Source: Terriglobus albidus
Lineage (GTDB): Bacteria; Acidobacteriota; Terriglobia; Terriglobales; Acidobacteriaceae
Length of the DNA stretch: 64,000 bases
Direction of reading: 5' to 3'
Assembly: GCF_008000815.1 (NCBI RefSeq)
Contig: NZ_CP042806.1
Location: 682,001-746,000 of the forward strand
Each line of letters begins with the position of its first letter. Position 1 is the first letter of the stretch. The position numbers and the translations under genes were made by a program. Positions 34,921 to 43,218 of the stretch are shown here, one piece after another. Under the pieces are notes generated by a model, which made no database searches, was not told where the DNA came from, and worked only from the letters and a program-made list of their open reading frames with translations.

Positions 34921-34981
34921 GGCCTATCAGCGAATTTGATCGATCTGAGATAGCCCAGGGGTCCCAATCGGCTTTGCCGGA

Positions 34982-35060
34982 TGGAGTGCGGCGGGCATCA
35001 GCCCGCTGATAAAAGCGTAAAGATAAATGGGCTGGGCCTTCTCTGTCCGTCAGGGAAAGA
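34982..35060 (-). repeat. Fragment of palindromic repeat family 2
   Basis: The stretch GCGGGC...GCCCGCTGATAAAAGCG followed by AAATGGGCT matches the complement of 19321-19380, but the outer arms are lost. It lies in the 493-base gap between the hydrolase and the Spy-like gene, where no gene is recognised. Confidence 0.6.
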
Positions 35061-35163
35061 TCGCCCGAACGTCTTACACATTGCAATGGATGAAGGACCC
35101 GGGGTAGTATCCCGAATTTGTCGATGCACCTTAGTGTGGTGAATCTGAAGTCCTTAGCAAGAT

Positions 35164-35200
35164 TTGTCATCCTGAGCGACGTGAAGGACCTGCTTTTTCA
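35164..35200. repeat. Dispersed intergenic repeat family 4 (GTCATCCTGAGCG type)
   Basis: TTGTCATCCTGAGCGACGTG and the following GAAGGACCTGC recur, with small changes, at 51821-51850. A diverged form (TTGTCATTTCGTAGCGCAGC) is found at 55785-55818, 60904-60940 and 61491-61575. No function is apparent. The remaining ~210 bases before 35414 hold nothing I recognise. Confidence 0.55.
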
Positions 35201-35413
35201 ACGCTTCGGATGGCAAACGCACTCATTATTTATGGCGCGAACTTCAGACTCAGGGACACTGGTTCCCGGGGCAACACGCATCCTGACATTTCCTTACACT
35301 CTGAAGCGCAACAGGAAGGCATCCCGTCCTGTCTGATGACATAGTTGTGCCGATCAGGAGAGCGGCATCGATCTATCTCTCCCCTTTGCCGAAGCAGGAA
35401 AGGATCATTCGCT

Positions 35414-35869
35414 ATGAAACGTCTCTGGATAAATTCGTGGGCAATCTCTCTGATGAGTTGTTTGCTCTTTGCCGGACCTCTGTGCCGCGCTTACGCCGAA
35501 GACCCCAGTCTTCAGGAGCAGAGCGCGCAAGATCAGAGTCCCGCTGCAAGCACAGGCCGTCAGCCGATGGATCCTGACCAGGTGGTGGATATGCTCGCCG
35601 CTAAGCTCAACCTGACAGAAGAGCAGAAGGCACAGATCAAGCCCATCATCGCTGACCGTCAGCAGAAGCTGAGAGATCTGCGAGAGGATACCTCGTCGCG
35701 TCCCATGCAGCGCATGCGTAAGGCAAAGAAGATCGTGGAAGACAGTGATAAGAAGATAGAGCCCATCCTCAATGAGCAACAGAAGCAGCAATATATTCAG
35801 ATCGAAGAGCAGATGAGGCAACAGGCCCGGGCTCGCATGCAGAACCGCGGCGCAGGCAACATGCAATAG
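35414..35869 (+). CDS. Spy/CpxP-like periplasmic protein (LTxxQ family)
   Basis: A 151-residue exported helical protein. A signal peptide (MKRLWINSWAISLMSCLLFAGPLCRAYA) precedes a Spy/CpxP-like region with LNLTEEQKAQIKPII (the LTxxQ motif) and a second, variant copy (ILNEQQKQQYIQIEEQM). Such proteins are periplasmic chaperones that buffer misfolded proteins; CpxP also restrains the CpxA kinase. A CpxA/CpxR-like pair is encoded at 38157-40257, separated from this gene by an esterase and an IS481 element, which makes a common envelope-stress role plausible (inference). An esterase gene starts 20 bases downstream. Confidence 0.85.
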   Translation: MKRLWINSWAISLMSCLLFAGPLCRAYAEDPSLQEQSAQDQSPAASTGRQPMDPDQVVDMLAAKLNLTEEQKAQIKPIIADRQQKLRDLREDTSSRPMQRMRKAKKIVEDSDKKIEPILNEQQKQQYIQIEEQMRQQARARMQNRGAGNMQ

Positions 35870-35889
35870 GAATTCGGAGGAGATGTCCT

Positions 35890-36771
35890 GTGAGATCGTG
35901 CATCGCTTCAGTGCTGTTATTTGTATCGTTCTCCGCTCCGGTGTTGCCGCAGCAGCAGGACGCTCCGCCCATCCGGCTTGTCCGGCGCGGTCTCGATCTC
36001 CCGCCGGGAGCTACCTTTTTCCGCGACATGGCTTATGGCCAGGCATCGTCGCAGATCATGGACGTCTACCTGCCGCCAAATCCCCGGAATGCCCCCATCA
36101 TTCTGATGGTGCATGGCGGAGGCTGGCGGATCGGCGATAAGACCTTGAGCGATGTTGTCGTGAATAAAGCGAACCACTGGCTTCGGAGAGGCTACGTCTT
36201 TATCTCGGCGGACAATCGGCTGCTTCCATCGGCGCGACCACTGGAACAGGCGCAGGATGTTGCGAAAGCCCTCAGCGTCGTACAGGCTAAGGCCGCCTCC
36301 TGGGGAGCGGATCCAAATCGCATCGTCCTGATGGGCCATTCGGCCGGCGCACATCTCGTCGATCTCCTCAGTACATCTCCTTCGTTGGTCGCCGGGCAGG
36401 GAGCGAAGTCATGGCTGGCGACCGTATCGCTCGACACCGCAACGCTCGATCTGATGGAGACCATGCAGGGGCCGCACTACCGTCTTTATGACAATGCCTT
36501 CGGATCCGATCCGGCGTACTGGAACCAAAACTCGCCGATGCAGCAGCTTACCCGGACGCCCATGCCGATGTTTCTGATCTGTTCGACAATTCGTCCCGAC
36601 CATCCATGTCCACAGGCCGAGAGATTTGCTGCGAAGGTGAAGTCGCTCGGCGGCCGGGCGATGGTGCTGCCACAGAATCTTTCGCATATGCAGGTGAACG
36701 CCAACCTCGGCCTACCCGGTGCATACACCGACGCGGTCGATGCCTTTCTACAGAAGCTGGGACTTCCTTAG
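35890..36771 (+). CDS. Secreted alpha/beta-hydrolase esterase
   Basis: A 293-residue exported esterase. The signal peptide is MRSCIASVLLFVSFSAPVLPQ from a GTG start with GGAGGAG upstream. The oxyanion-hole motif HGGG is at 75-78 and the nucleophile S151 lies in GHSAGAH, with the histidine likely in LSHMQVN near the end. This pattern matches the BD-FAE/carboxylesterase group that acts on acetylated or short-chain esters. It follows the Spy-like gene by 20 bases and is probably in the same transcript. The IS481 element begins 70 bases downstream. Confidence 0.88.
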   Translation: MRSCIASVLLFVSFSAPVLPQQQDAPPIRLVRRGLDLPPGATFFRDMAYGQASSQIMDVYLPPNPRNAPIILMVHGGGWRIGDKTLSDVVVNKANHWLRRGYVFISADNRLLPSARPLEQAQDVAKALSVVQAKAASWGADPNRIVLMGHSAGAHLVDLLSTSPSLVAGQGAKSWLATVSLDTATLDLMETMQGPHYRLYDNAFGSDPAYWNQNSPMQQLTRTPMPMFLICSTIRPDHPCPQAERFAAKVKSLGGRAMVLPQNLSHMQVNANLGLPGAYTDAVDAFLQKLGLP

Positions 36772-36814
36772 GCGCCAGGGTTCAACCTCTCCGCGCTTTC
36801 TATGAGTACGTCAT

Positions 36815-36841
36815 GGTTTTGCTTAAGGGCATGGCTTTAGC
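36815..36841 (+). repeat. Repeat fragment at the left flank of the IS element
   Basis: TTTTGCTTAAGGGCATGGCT followed by TTAG matches 55640-55665 (TTTTGCTTAAGGGCATGGCTTCAG). The complement of the right flank of the IS element (38118-38140) reads TTTTGCTCAAGGCTTCAG. The element therefore appears to have entered near the centre of a palindromic repeat. Confidence 0.6.
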
Positions 36842-38117
36842 TGTCTAGTCTCCAGAGATGGTTTACAGTTTGTCTCCACACATCCTTTACAGATTGAGTG
36901 AGTTTGCGGGGCAGGGTTCCACGATCGTGGAACCCTGCCCCGTGAGGTCGAGTTCCCGGATGGGCGTGTCACCGTAGAAGATCAGGATGCGTTGATCGAT
37001 GCGAGCGAGACGGACAGGCTGATGAGCCAGGGCTCCGGCTACCTGCCAGCTGCGTCCGTCCAGCCAGAGCGCTCCGTTGCTGTTGAGCTCGCGCACTTCG
37101 GCATCCGGGGCATACGCGGGGTTACGTGGTTCGGTGTACTCTCGCTGGCTGGGGTGCCAGTGGTCTGCTGGCGTTTCCATGTCCAGCGCTTCATGGGGAC
37201 GAACATGGTTGTACTCTTCCCGGAAGCGGTCCAGCCATGACTGGCCAGGCGGCGTATCCATCGGCCCGCACCTTCTCCGTGCCCGCTCCAGGGCACCGTG
37301 GAAGCGTTCCACCTTACCCTGGGTCTGCGGGTGGCGGACTCCGGAGAAGTACAGCCGGATGCCCAGCCGCATCAGCCACACGGATAGCTGCGTCCATCCT
37401 CCTGGTGACTGCGCGTTCCACCAGGGCTGGCCGTGATCCATCAGCATGGCCTCGGGCAACCCACAGTCAGAGAACGCCTTATCCAGCCTCTGTTGGACGA
37501 CGAGACCTTCACCCGAGGACAGTTGCTCCAACACCAAGGCATAGCGGCTGTGGTCATCCAACACGGATAAGGGGCCAAGATGCGCGTTCCATCCCTTAGG
37601 GCTTTTGAAATCCATCTGCCAGAGCTGATTAGGCGCCTCGCGACAGAAGCTGCCAGTGGCCTGTGGATGGCTGTCCAGCCGGTGGATCAGACCGTGCCGA
37701 CGCAACACTCGATGTACGGTCGACGATGGCACCTTCACCCCAGATCGGCCGAGCAGAACGCGAAGCTTACGTGCACCCCAGTCAGGATGCTGGCGCCGTA
37801 AAGACACGATCTGCTCTTCCAACTCGGCAGGGCTCTGACGGGGACTCAGCAGAGGCCTGCGGCTGGCTTCCTGCATGCCGGCCGCTCCATGCTCACGGTA
37901 TCGCTTCAGCCACAGATAACCCGTCGGACGGCTAATCTCGTACTCCACACACAGAGACGAAAACGATCGCTCTCCAATCATCGCCGCCTCCACAAACCGC
38001 AATCGCTGCGCTTCCACTTCCACCTTCCTCCATGCCATCCAAAAACACCCCTAAACAGGCATAAACCTGTAAAGGATGTCTGGAGACAAGGTGTAAAGGA
38101 TGTCATGGAACTGAACA
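36842..38117. mobile_element. IS481-family insertion sequence, ~1.28 kb
   Basis: One transposase gene lies between inverted ends. The inner repeats are TGTCTCCACACATCCTTTAC at left (36871-36890) and its near-complement at right (38067-38088). Outside these, both ends carry a second, diverged copy (TCTCCAGAGATGGTTTACAG at left). The two ends align over about 53 bases without gaps. A short AGCTG at both junctions may be a target duplication, but the site is palindromic and the exact boundary is uncertain. Confidence 0.8.
36887..38038 (-). CDS. IS481-family DDE transposase
   Basis: A full-length transposase of 383 residues. An N-terminal helix-turn-helix (VEYEISRPTGYLWLKRYREHG) and a second HTH_29/Mu-like segment precede the rve integrase core, with the catalytic D in LWQMDFKSPKGW, D in LMDHGQPWWN and E in GKVERFHGALE. 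The frame is intact, so the element may be active. It interrupts the space between the esterase and the CpxA-like kinase genes. Confidence 0.93.
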   Translation of the reverse strand: MAWRKVEVEAQRLRFVEAAMIGERSFSSLCVEYEISRPTGYLWLKRYREHGAAGMQEASRRPLLSPRQSPAELEEQIVSLRRQHPDWGARKLRVLLGRSGVKVPSSTVHRVLRRHGLIHRLDSHPQATGSFCREAPNQLWQMDFKSPKGWNAHLGPLSVLDDHSRYALVLEQLSSGEGLVVQQRLDKAFSDCGLPEAMLMDHGQPWWNAQSPGGWTQLSVWLMRLGIRLYFSGVRHPQTQGKVERFHGALERARRRCGPMDTPPGQSWLDRFREEYNHVRPHEALDMETPADHWHPSQREYTEPRNPAYAPDAEVRELNSNGALWLDGRSWQVAGALAHQPVRLARIDQRILIFYGDTPIRELDLTGQGSTIVEPCPANSLNL

Positions 38118-38156
38118 GCTGAAGCCTTGAGCAAAACAAAGACATCTGCTTCTGTC

Positions 38157-39551
38157 CTACATGCGAGACGCGGGACCTACGTTTGAACCCCAGCCCTGCA
38201 CCACCGGGAAACGCATCGTTACCTCAAGGCCGCCTTCCGCGCGGTTGCAGGCTTCCATAGCGCCTCCATGCAGCTCCACAATCCGCTGGCTAATGGAGAG
38301 GCCCAGGCCGGCACCGCGTCCGCTCTGTTCTCTCGATGCAGATACGCGAAAGAACGGCTCGAAGAGATGCGGCAGGGCATGCTCAGGAACGCCTTCGCCT
38401 TCATCAATCACACGTATCGTCGCCACTTGCCCCGCCGGCGTCTCATCCGAAAGAGTGACATTCACTTCGATGCCTGTATGCTGCGGTGTGTGCTGAATCG
38501 CATTGCGGACGACGTTCTCAATGCAGCGTTCCAACAGGTTGGCGTCGCCCTGCATCATTACTTCATTGGCGCCGGTCTGCACCAATGTCTTCTGCTCCGG
38601 CCGGCCTTCAAACGCAGCGTCTTCCAGAATGCGGCGCACCATGCCGGAAAGATCGATCCGGTCTCTGCGCGAGTTACGGTCTGAGGCTTCCATGCGGCTA
38701 AGCGTCAAAAGCTCCGAGATTAATGCTTCCAGCCGCCGAAGATCGCCTTCCATGCGTGACGCCGCGTCCGTATCTCCACGCTTGACCAGCTCCGCGGACA
38801 GGGTAAGCCGCGCCAGCGGTGATCGAAACTCATGCGAGATGTCGCGCAGCAACGTCTGCTGCCTTTCGATCAATGTCTGTACACGGTCGGCCATGCGATC
38901 GAAGTCAATCGCAAGCTCGCCCAGCTCATCGTCGCGTGGCCCCATCACGGGAGCCGCACGGGCCTTCAGATCGCCGGCGGCAATCCGTCTGGCCACACCC
39001 TGCAAGCTACGGATCGGTCGCGTGAGATAGCGGGCCATCAGGAGACAGAGCAGGCTCGCAACTCCCAGACCGGCGACCATCCGAGCCAGCAACGCGGCGG
39101 GTTGAAATGCTATCCGGGCCCTGCGTCTCGGGTGCTCTAATGCGACGAAGATATACTCTCCCCGATTACCGGGGATCGGTATCGCCGATGTCCAGGTCTG
39201 GATGTCGTTTTCGTTCCGCCGGCTAAGGCGCTCTCTGGCCAATACGGTGTCGGTGGTTGCAGGAACCTTGTGAGAGCCAAGCAATGCTCCATCAGGGCCT
39301 AGCAGGGCACCGTCTATTCCAGACGCCTGGATGTCGGTGAGGTAGTTGTTCAGGGCCGATGGGCCGCCATGCTCATACAGCTCGACAGCAGTCTGGCCAT
39401 ACCAGGTGAGCGAGTTCGCCAGCCACACGCGCAGCAGCGGACGTGTTCCCAGGGCGGCGTTCACCACGCCTACCGCGATGAGCACCAGGAGCGATGAGGC
39501 CCAGAACGACAGAAAGACCTTACCGAACATCCTCGGGAATAGCCTAAACAT
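38157..39551 (-). CDS. CpxA-like sensor histidine kinase
   Basis: A 464-residue inner-membrane kinase from the ATG at 39551. It has a transmembrane helix (FLSFWASSLLVLIAVGVVNAAL), a periplasmic domain (~35-165), a second helix, a HAMP segment (RSLQGVARRIAAGDLKARAAP), HisKA with the phospho-acceptor in LRDISHEFRSPLARL, and HATPase_c (NVVRNAIQHTP, DEGEGVPE, GRGAGLGLSI). The N-terminus (RLFPRMFGKVFLSFW) resembles CpxA. Its ATG overlaps the response-regulator stop by eight bases, so the two are coupled. Confidence 0.9.
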   Translation of the reverse strand: MFRLFPRMFGKVFLSFWASSLLVLIAVGVVNAALGTRPLLRVWLANSLTWYGQTAVELYEHGGPSALNNYLTDIQASGIDGALLGPDGALLGSHKVPATTDTVLARERLSRRNENDIQTWTSAIPIPGNRGEYIFVALEHPRRRARIAFQPAALLARMVAGLGVASLLCLLMARYLTRPIRSLQGVARRIAAGDLKARAAPVMGPRDDELGELAIDFDRMADRVQTLIERQQTLLRDISHEFRSPLARLTLSAELVKRGDTDAASRMEGDLRRLEALISELLTLSRMEASDRNSRRDRIDLSGMVRRILEDAAFEGRPEQKTLVQTGANEVMMQGDANLLERCIENVVRNAIQHTPQHTGIEVNVTLSDETPAGQVATIRVIDEGEGVPEHALPHLFEPFFRVSASREQSGRGAGLGLSISQRIVELHGGAMEACNRAEGGLEVTMRFPVVQGWGSNVGPASRM

Positions 39552-40257
39552 GCGAGCTCCCGGTGTAGCAATAGCCCACGCTGCGGATGTTCCGAATCCG
39601 TTCTCTGCCATCGGCATGGGGCCCAAGTTTTCTACGCAGGTTACTCATGTGGTTATCAATGCTGCGATCCACGGGGCCCATCGGACGCCCCAACGCCTGC
39701 TGGGAGAGATCGTCGCGTGTGACACAATCGCCTGCACGCCGAAGCAGTACAACCAGCAGGTCGAACTCCGCTGAGGTCAGGTCCATCGAAACGCCATCGC
39801 GTAGTGCCCGCCTGTTGGCAACTTCCACCGTGATATCGCCCACAACGATGATGTCTGCGGGCGCCGGAGGAGCGTGTCTGCGCAACACCGCGCGAATGCG
39901 GGCGATCAGCTCTCCAGGATTGAAAGGTTTGGCAAGATAGTCGTCTGCGCCATCTTCAAGCCCGGAGATGCGATCGGTTGCCTCCCCGCGCGCCGTCAGC
40001 ATGATGACCGGGATCGCCGTTCTGGTGCGAAGATCCCGCAACAACGCACGACCGTCACCGCCTGGCAGCATGATGTCCAGTACGACAAGGCGGTGCCTGC
40101 CGGAGAGGGCCTCGGCCAGTCCACTCACAACGTCATGCCGTACCGCGACGGCAAACTGCTCCATCTCCAGCAGAGAACGCAGCATACCGCACAACTCGAT
40201 ATCGTCATCAATGACAAGCAACGATGGCGCGTTACCCTGTTCCACCTGCATCATCAC
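39544..40257 (-). CDS. CpxR-like OmpR-family response regulator
   Basis: A 237-residue regulator with a receiver domain (phospho-acceptor D61 in VVLDIMLPGGDG, K in DYLAKPFNPGEL) and an OmpR winged-helix output domain (LTSAEFDLLVVLLRRAGDCVTRDDLSQQALGRPMGPVDRSIDNHMSNLRRKLG). The segment LLVIDDDIELCGMLRSLLEMEQF is close to the CpxR N-terminus. Start codons GTG 40257, ATG 40254 and ATG 40251 are all in frame, and the choice is open. A 10-bp direct repeat at 40339-40358 is a likely self-binding site. Confidence 0.92.
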   Translation of the reverse strand: MMMQVEQGNAPSLLVIDDDIELCGMLRSLLEMEQFAVAVRHDVVSGLAEALSGRHRLVVLDIMLPGGDGRALLRDLRTRTAIPVIMLTARGEATDRISGLEDGADDYLAKPFNPGELIARIRAVLRRHAPPAPADIIVVGDITVEVANRRALRDGVSMDLTSAEFDLLVVLLRRAGDCVTRDDLSQQALGRPMGPVDRSIDNHMSNLRRKLGPHADGRERIRNIRSVGYCYTGSSHV

Positions 40258-40338
40258 CAGATCCGCCAGAAGTGGATTTTCTCTTGTTTATGAAAACACC
40301 AGGCAGTGGCATCGGTTGCTGTTGCGCCCTGTAATCCG

Positions 40339-40358
40339 ACAAATCCTTACAAATCGTT
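40339..40358 (-). promoter_or_regulatory. 10-bp direct repeats upstream of the CpxR-like gene
   Basis: ACAAATCCTT and ACAAATCGTT lie head to tail, about 80 bases upstream of the regulator start. OmpR-type regulators bind tandem half-sites with a 10-11-bp period, so this is a plausible autoregulatory site (inference). Confidence 0.45.
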
Positions 40359-40373
40359 ATGTCCATGCCAGGC

Positions 40374-40488
40374 AGAGCATTTCTCCTGTAGGTGTATTGC
40401 GGGGCTTGGGCATCTATGGGCGTTTTCCGCAATGAAAACGCCGCTGTACCCTCCTCACGGGATACCCAGCAACAGGAGAAATGCTCTA
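40374..40488 (-). repeat. Inverted-repeat element R, copy 5 (inverted, 115 bp)
   Basis: Same orientation as copy 4. Left arm GCATTTCTCCTGT and right arm ACAGGAGAAATGC both carry the same change relative to copy 1, so pairing is kept. It lies in the divergent space between the CpxR-like gene and the GPNG-repeat gene. Confidence 0.85.
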
Positions 40489-40595
40489 GACATAACCTTA
40501 CACTTCTATTCCGCGACCATTCCCGTACGGCCGGTTCTCACACGAATGTCGGCAGTGCATACGCCGCCGCACGCTACATCTCAAGGAGACACATC

Positions 40596-41069
40596 ATGAA
40601 CAGACTTTCTGCTATCGCAGCCATCTTTGCTTTGAGTACGGGAGTGGCGCTGGCGCAAAGCAGCACCACCACAACCACCGTGACCGGCGCCAATGGCCAG
40701 ACGGCAACCCGCACTGCAACCCGTGGCAACGGCCAGACGAACGTTACGGTTACGGGCCCTAATGGACAGACCGCCACCCGCACTACCGGCCATTACGCCG
40801 GGGGCAACTCGACAACTGTTACCGGGCCAAATGGGCAGACCGCTTCGCGCACTGTCACCGGTCGCGGCACCGGTGATGTGAATGTTACGGCAACCGGGCC
40901 CAACGGGCAGACAGTCACACGCAACACGCAGCGCTACGCCGGCGGCAACTCCACCACGGTGACCGGGCCGAACGGCAACTCCGCAAACCGCACGGTCGTC
41001 GGGCGTGGTACAGGCAATGCGGTTGTGACACGCTCAGGGCCACGTGGAACCGTCGTGCGCCATCGCTAG
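40596..41069 (+). CDS. Secreted protein with TGPNGQT tandem repeats
   Basis: A 157-residue exported protein. After the signal peptide (MNRLSAIAAIFALSTGVALAQ) the whole mature chain is built from imperfect repeats of TVTGPNGQTATRT, alternating with GNGQTNV/GHYAGGNSTT segments about every 20-25 residues. It is rich in Thr, Gly and Asn, has no cysteine and ends basic (RGTVVRHR). I do not recognise a family. It may be a surface or matrix protein. AAGGAGA precedes the ATG. It is divergent from the CpxR-like regulator gene, which makes control by that regulator possible. Confidence 0.75.
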   Translation: MNRLSAIAAIFALSTGVALAQSSTTTTTVTGANGQTATRTATRGNGQTNVTVTGPNGQTATRTTGHYAGGNSTTVTGPNGQTASRTVTGRGTGDVNVTATGPNGQTVTRNTQRYAGGNSTTVTGPNGNSANRTVVGRGTGNAVVTRSGPRGTVVRHR

Positions 41070-41073
41070 AGCT

Positions 41074-41982
41074 CTAAATCCTTCCACCGATCTCTCTCAT
41101 CGTGGCGCGAAGCCAGGTGTGCGCGGCATCCGTATTCAGGCGCGGATGCCACGTCATCACATAGCGGAAGGTGCTGATCTCGGCAGGTGGCTTCAGAATC
41201 TTGATCGCCGGGTTGGAGATAGCTCCCGCGATGAACTTCCTGGGTACTGTCGCCATCAACTTTGTTCCCGCAACACAACGTACGGCTGCTTCGAAATACG
41301 GGACGTGTATGGCAATCTGGCGCTTGTATCCTTTGGCCGCCAGCGGCTTGTCGGGCGCGACCTGTATCCCGCCCTGGATGCTGACGCAGATATGTTCCGC
41401 CTGAAGATACTGCTCCAGGCTCATCGCCTTTCTCGACGGATACTTCGCATCGACGACGCAGACAAATTCCTCATCAAAGATGGTCTGGCTCTGTAAAGGA
41501 GAGGGCGCCTCCACGATGCTGGCAGCAAAGGTCAAATCCACGCTGCCATGTCTTACTTCGTCAAAGGTGCCGCTGTGCCAGGCCACAAACTCGAAACGCA
41601 CCTTCCTGGCTTTGGGCAGCACATCGCGACAGAGCTCAGGAATCAGGACAGCGGCTCCATTGTCCGTCACCGCAATCCGAAAGTTCGCCTGTTCGTTCGC
41701 AGGATCGAAGTTTGAGCCGCTCAAAAGGCGGTCCAACTTCGGCAGCATCACTTCTAGTTCACCTAACAGACGCTGACCCTGCGGTGTGAGCTCGTAACTC
41801 CCAGCCGATCGAACAAAGAGATCGTCATGGAACATGTCGCGCAGCCGCTGTAAGGCCCGGCTCACGGCCGGCTGGCTCAGCAGCAGCCGTGTCGCGGCGC
41901 GCGAAACATTTCTCTCTTCGGCAAAGACGGCGAAGATAACCAGGAGATTGAGATCGGCCTGTCGCAGTTGCGTCAAACGCAT
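41074..41982 (-). CDS. LysR-family transcriptional regulator
   Basis: A 302-residue regulator: the N-terminal helix-turn-helix (LLVIFAVFAEERNVSRAATRLLLSQPAVSRALQRLRDMFHDDLFVR) is followed by a PBP2-type ligand domain with the NodD/NahR-like start (FRIAVTDNGAAVLIPELC). Such regulators activate a divergent or nearby gene on binding a small aromatic or organic ligand. The divergent gene here is the cytochrome-b-like membrane protein at 42214. Only four bases separate its stop from that of the convergent GPNG-repeat gene. Confidence 0.93.
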   Translation of the reverse strand: MRLTQLRQADLNLLVIFAVFAEERNVSRAATRLLLSQPAVSRALQRLRDMFHDDLFVRSAGSYELTPQGQRLLGELEVMLPKLDRLLSGSNFDPANEQANFRIAVTDNGAAVLIPELCRDVLPKARKVRFEFVAWHSGTFDEVRHGSVDLTFAASIVEAPSPLQSQTIFDEEFVCVVDAKYPSRKAMSLEQYLQAEHICVSIQGGIQVAPDKPLAAKGYKRQIAIHVPYFEAAVRCVAGTKLMATVPRKFIAGAISNPAIKILKPPAEISTFRYVMTWHPRLNTDAAHTWLRATMREIGGRI

Positions 41983-41993
41983 ACGTACTATTT

Positions 41994-42008
41994 GTACGAT
42001 GTCCTGGA
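41994..42008. promoter_or_regulatory. Dyad operator candidate upstream of LysR gene
   Basis: CGTACTATTTGTACG, a dyad of CGTAC-N5-GTACG, lies 11 bases upstream of the LysR start codon, the usual place for an autoregulatory LysR site. Confidence 0.45.
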
Positions 42009-42061
42009 CGTATGGGGAATATAGTCCTCAATTAGAAATGTTCATGGCGCCAATTACGCGT

Positions 42062-42177
42062 TAGAGCATTTTTCCTGTTGCTGGGTATTCCGGAAGGGGC
42101 GTGCAGCGGTGTTTTCATTGAGGAAAACGCTCATAGATGCGGAAACCCTACACTACACCTACAGGAAAAATGATCTA
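42062..42177 (+). repeat. Inverted-repeat element R, copy 6 (116 bp)
   Basis: Orientation as copies 1-3. It separates the divergent LysR and membrane-protein genes and so stands between the LysR operator and its probable target promoter. The right tip is changed (ATGATCTA). Confidence 0.85.
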
Positions 42178-42213
42178 GCCTTGATTGCCAAGGAGCACAG
42201 GAGACCGTTCCCG

Positions 42214-43194
42214 ATGACGACGGCTGCACCCGTATCTGCCCAAAACATCAAACTCTCGCTTCGCCTGCGGATCACCCCTTGCCTCATCGGTCTGTTCTAT
42301 CCGGTCCTGGTCTGGAGTGTTGCAGCGTGGTCACCCTTTGCGCTGCTGCTGACGCTGCTCGCACCGGCAGTATGTCTCTATCTCGCATTCCGATTGGCGC
42401 GGACGAATACTTATCGCCGTGCGACAAGGATTGCGTATTTCGCCATCGGTGCACCGGCGCTCTACAGCTTCCTGGGCGGCTGGCTCGATTCGCAGCGGTG
42501 GATTCCCTATCGCGCCAACGGCGTATGGGTTTTGTTGTGGTGCATTCTGCTACTGATCCTCCTGACCGAGCGGCCAGAAGCCGCCGACAATGCTGACGTA
42601 CGTCCGGCAAAGCTGGCGGTCGCGCATGGAATCTCCGCGGCACTCATCACCATCTTCGCCGTCGCCCACCTCACCAACCATTTGGCCGGTGTTCTCGGCG
42701 GTGAAACGCATATCGCTGTCATGCGCCACCTGCGCGTGGTCTATCGCTCACCGGTAGTGGAGAGCCTGCTTCTGGCCTGCGTCCTCTTTCAGGTTGCAAG
42801 TGGCTGGGTGCTTCTCGCTCACAGGATACGCAAGCCATTCTCCGGTTGGATCGACACGGTACAGAACGCCTCCGGAATGTATCTTCTGCTCTTCTTTGCA
42901 TCGCACGTAAGCGCGGTGATGCGGGCCAGATATCTTCGCCACATCGACACCAACTGGGTCTGGCTTACGGCAGATAACCTGCTCAAGGACCCATGGAGCG
43001 TTCGCCTGGTGCCCTATTACTTCCTTGGTGTCCTGGCGCTCGCGGTGCACGGAGCCTGTGGCGTGCGCCACGTTTTGGTAGAGCATGAGCGGCCTCGCCT
43101 CGCAGGTCGGGCATTCGCGACGATTGTGGCAGGAGGCGGGGTTGTTGCCCTCGTGATTATCGTGGCGCTCGTAGCAGGGTCGTTGTCCCATTGA
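42214..43194 (+). CDS. Polytopic membrane protein, cytochrome-b-like
   Basis: A 326-residue integral membrane protein with about eight hydrophobic segments. Conserved-looking histidines lie in AVAHLTNH, ETHIAVMRHLRVVYRSP, FASHVSAVMRARYLRHIDTNW and AVHGACGVRHVL. This arrangement resembles succinate dehydrogenase/fumarate reductase cytochrome b subunits, in which such histidines hold haem. No flavoprotein or iron-sulfur subunit gene is nearby, so a stand-alone role is likely and the assignment is tentative. CAGGAGA precedes the ATG at 42214. Divergent from the LysR gene. Confidence 0.55.
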   Translation: MTTAAPVSAQNIKLSLRLRITPCLIGLFYPVLVWSVAAWSPFALLLTLLAPAVCLYLAFRLARTNTYRRATRIAYFAIGAPALYSFLGGWLDSQRWIPYRANGVWVLLWCILLLILLTERPEAADNADVRPAKLAVAHGISAALITIFAVAHLTNHLAGVLGGETHIAVMRHLRVVYRSPVVESLLLACVLFQVASGWVLLAHRIRKPFSGWIDTVQNASGMYLLLFFASHVSAVMRARYLRHIDTNWVWLTADNLLKDPWSVRLVPYYFLGVLALAVHGACGVRHVLVEHERPRLAGRAFATIVAGGGVVALVIIVALVAGSLSH

Positions 43195-43218
43195 GGCCGG
43201 TGTCCAGAATGAGCGGGA

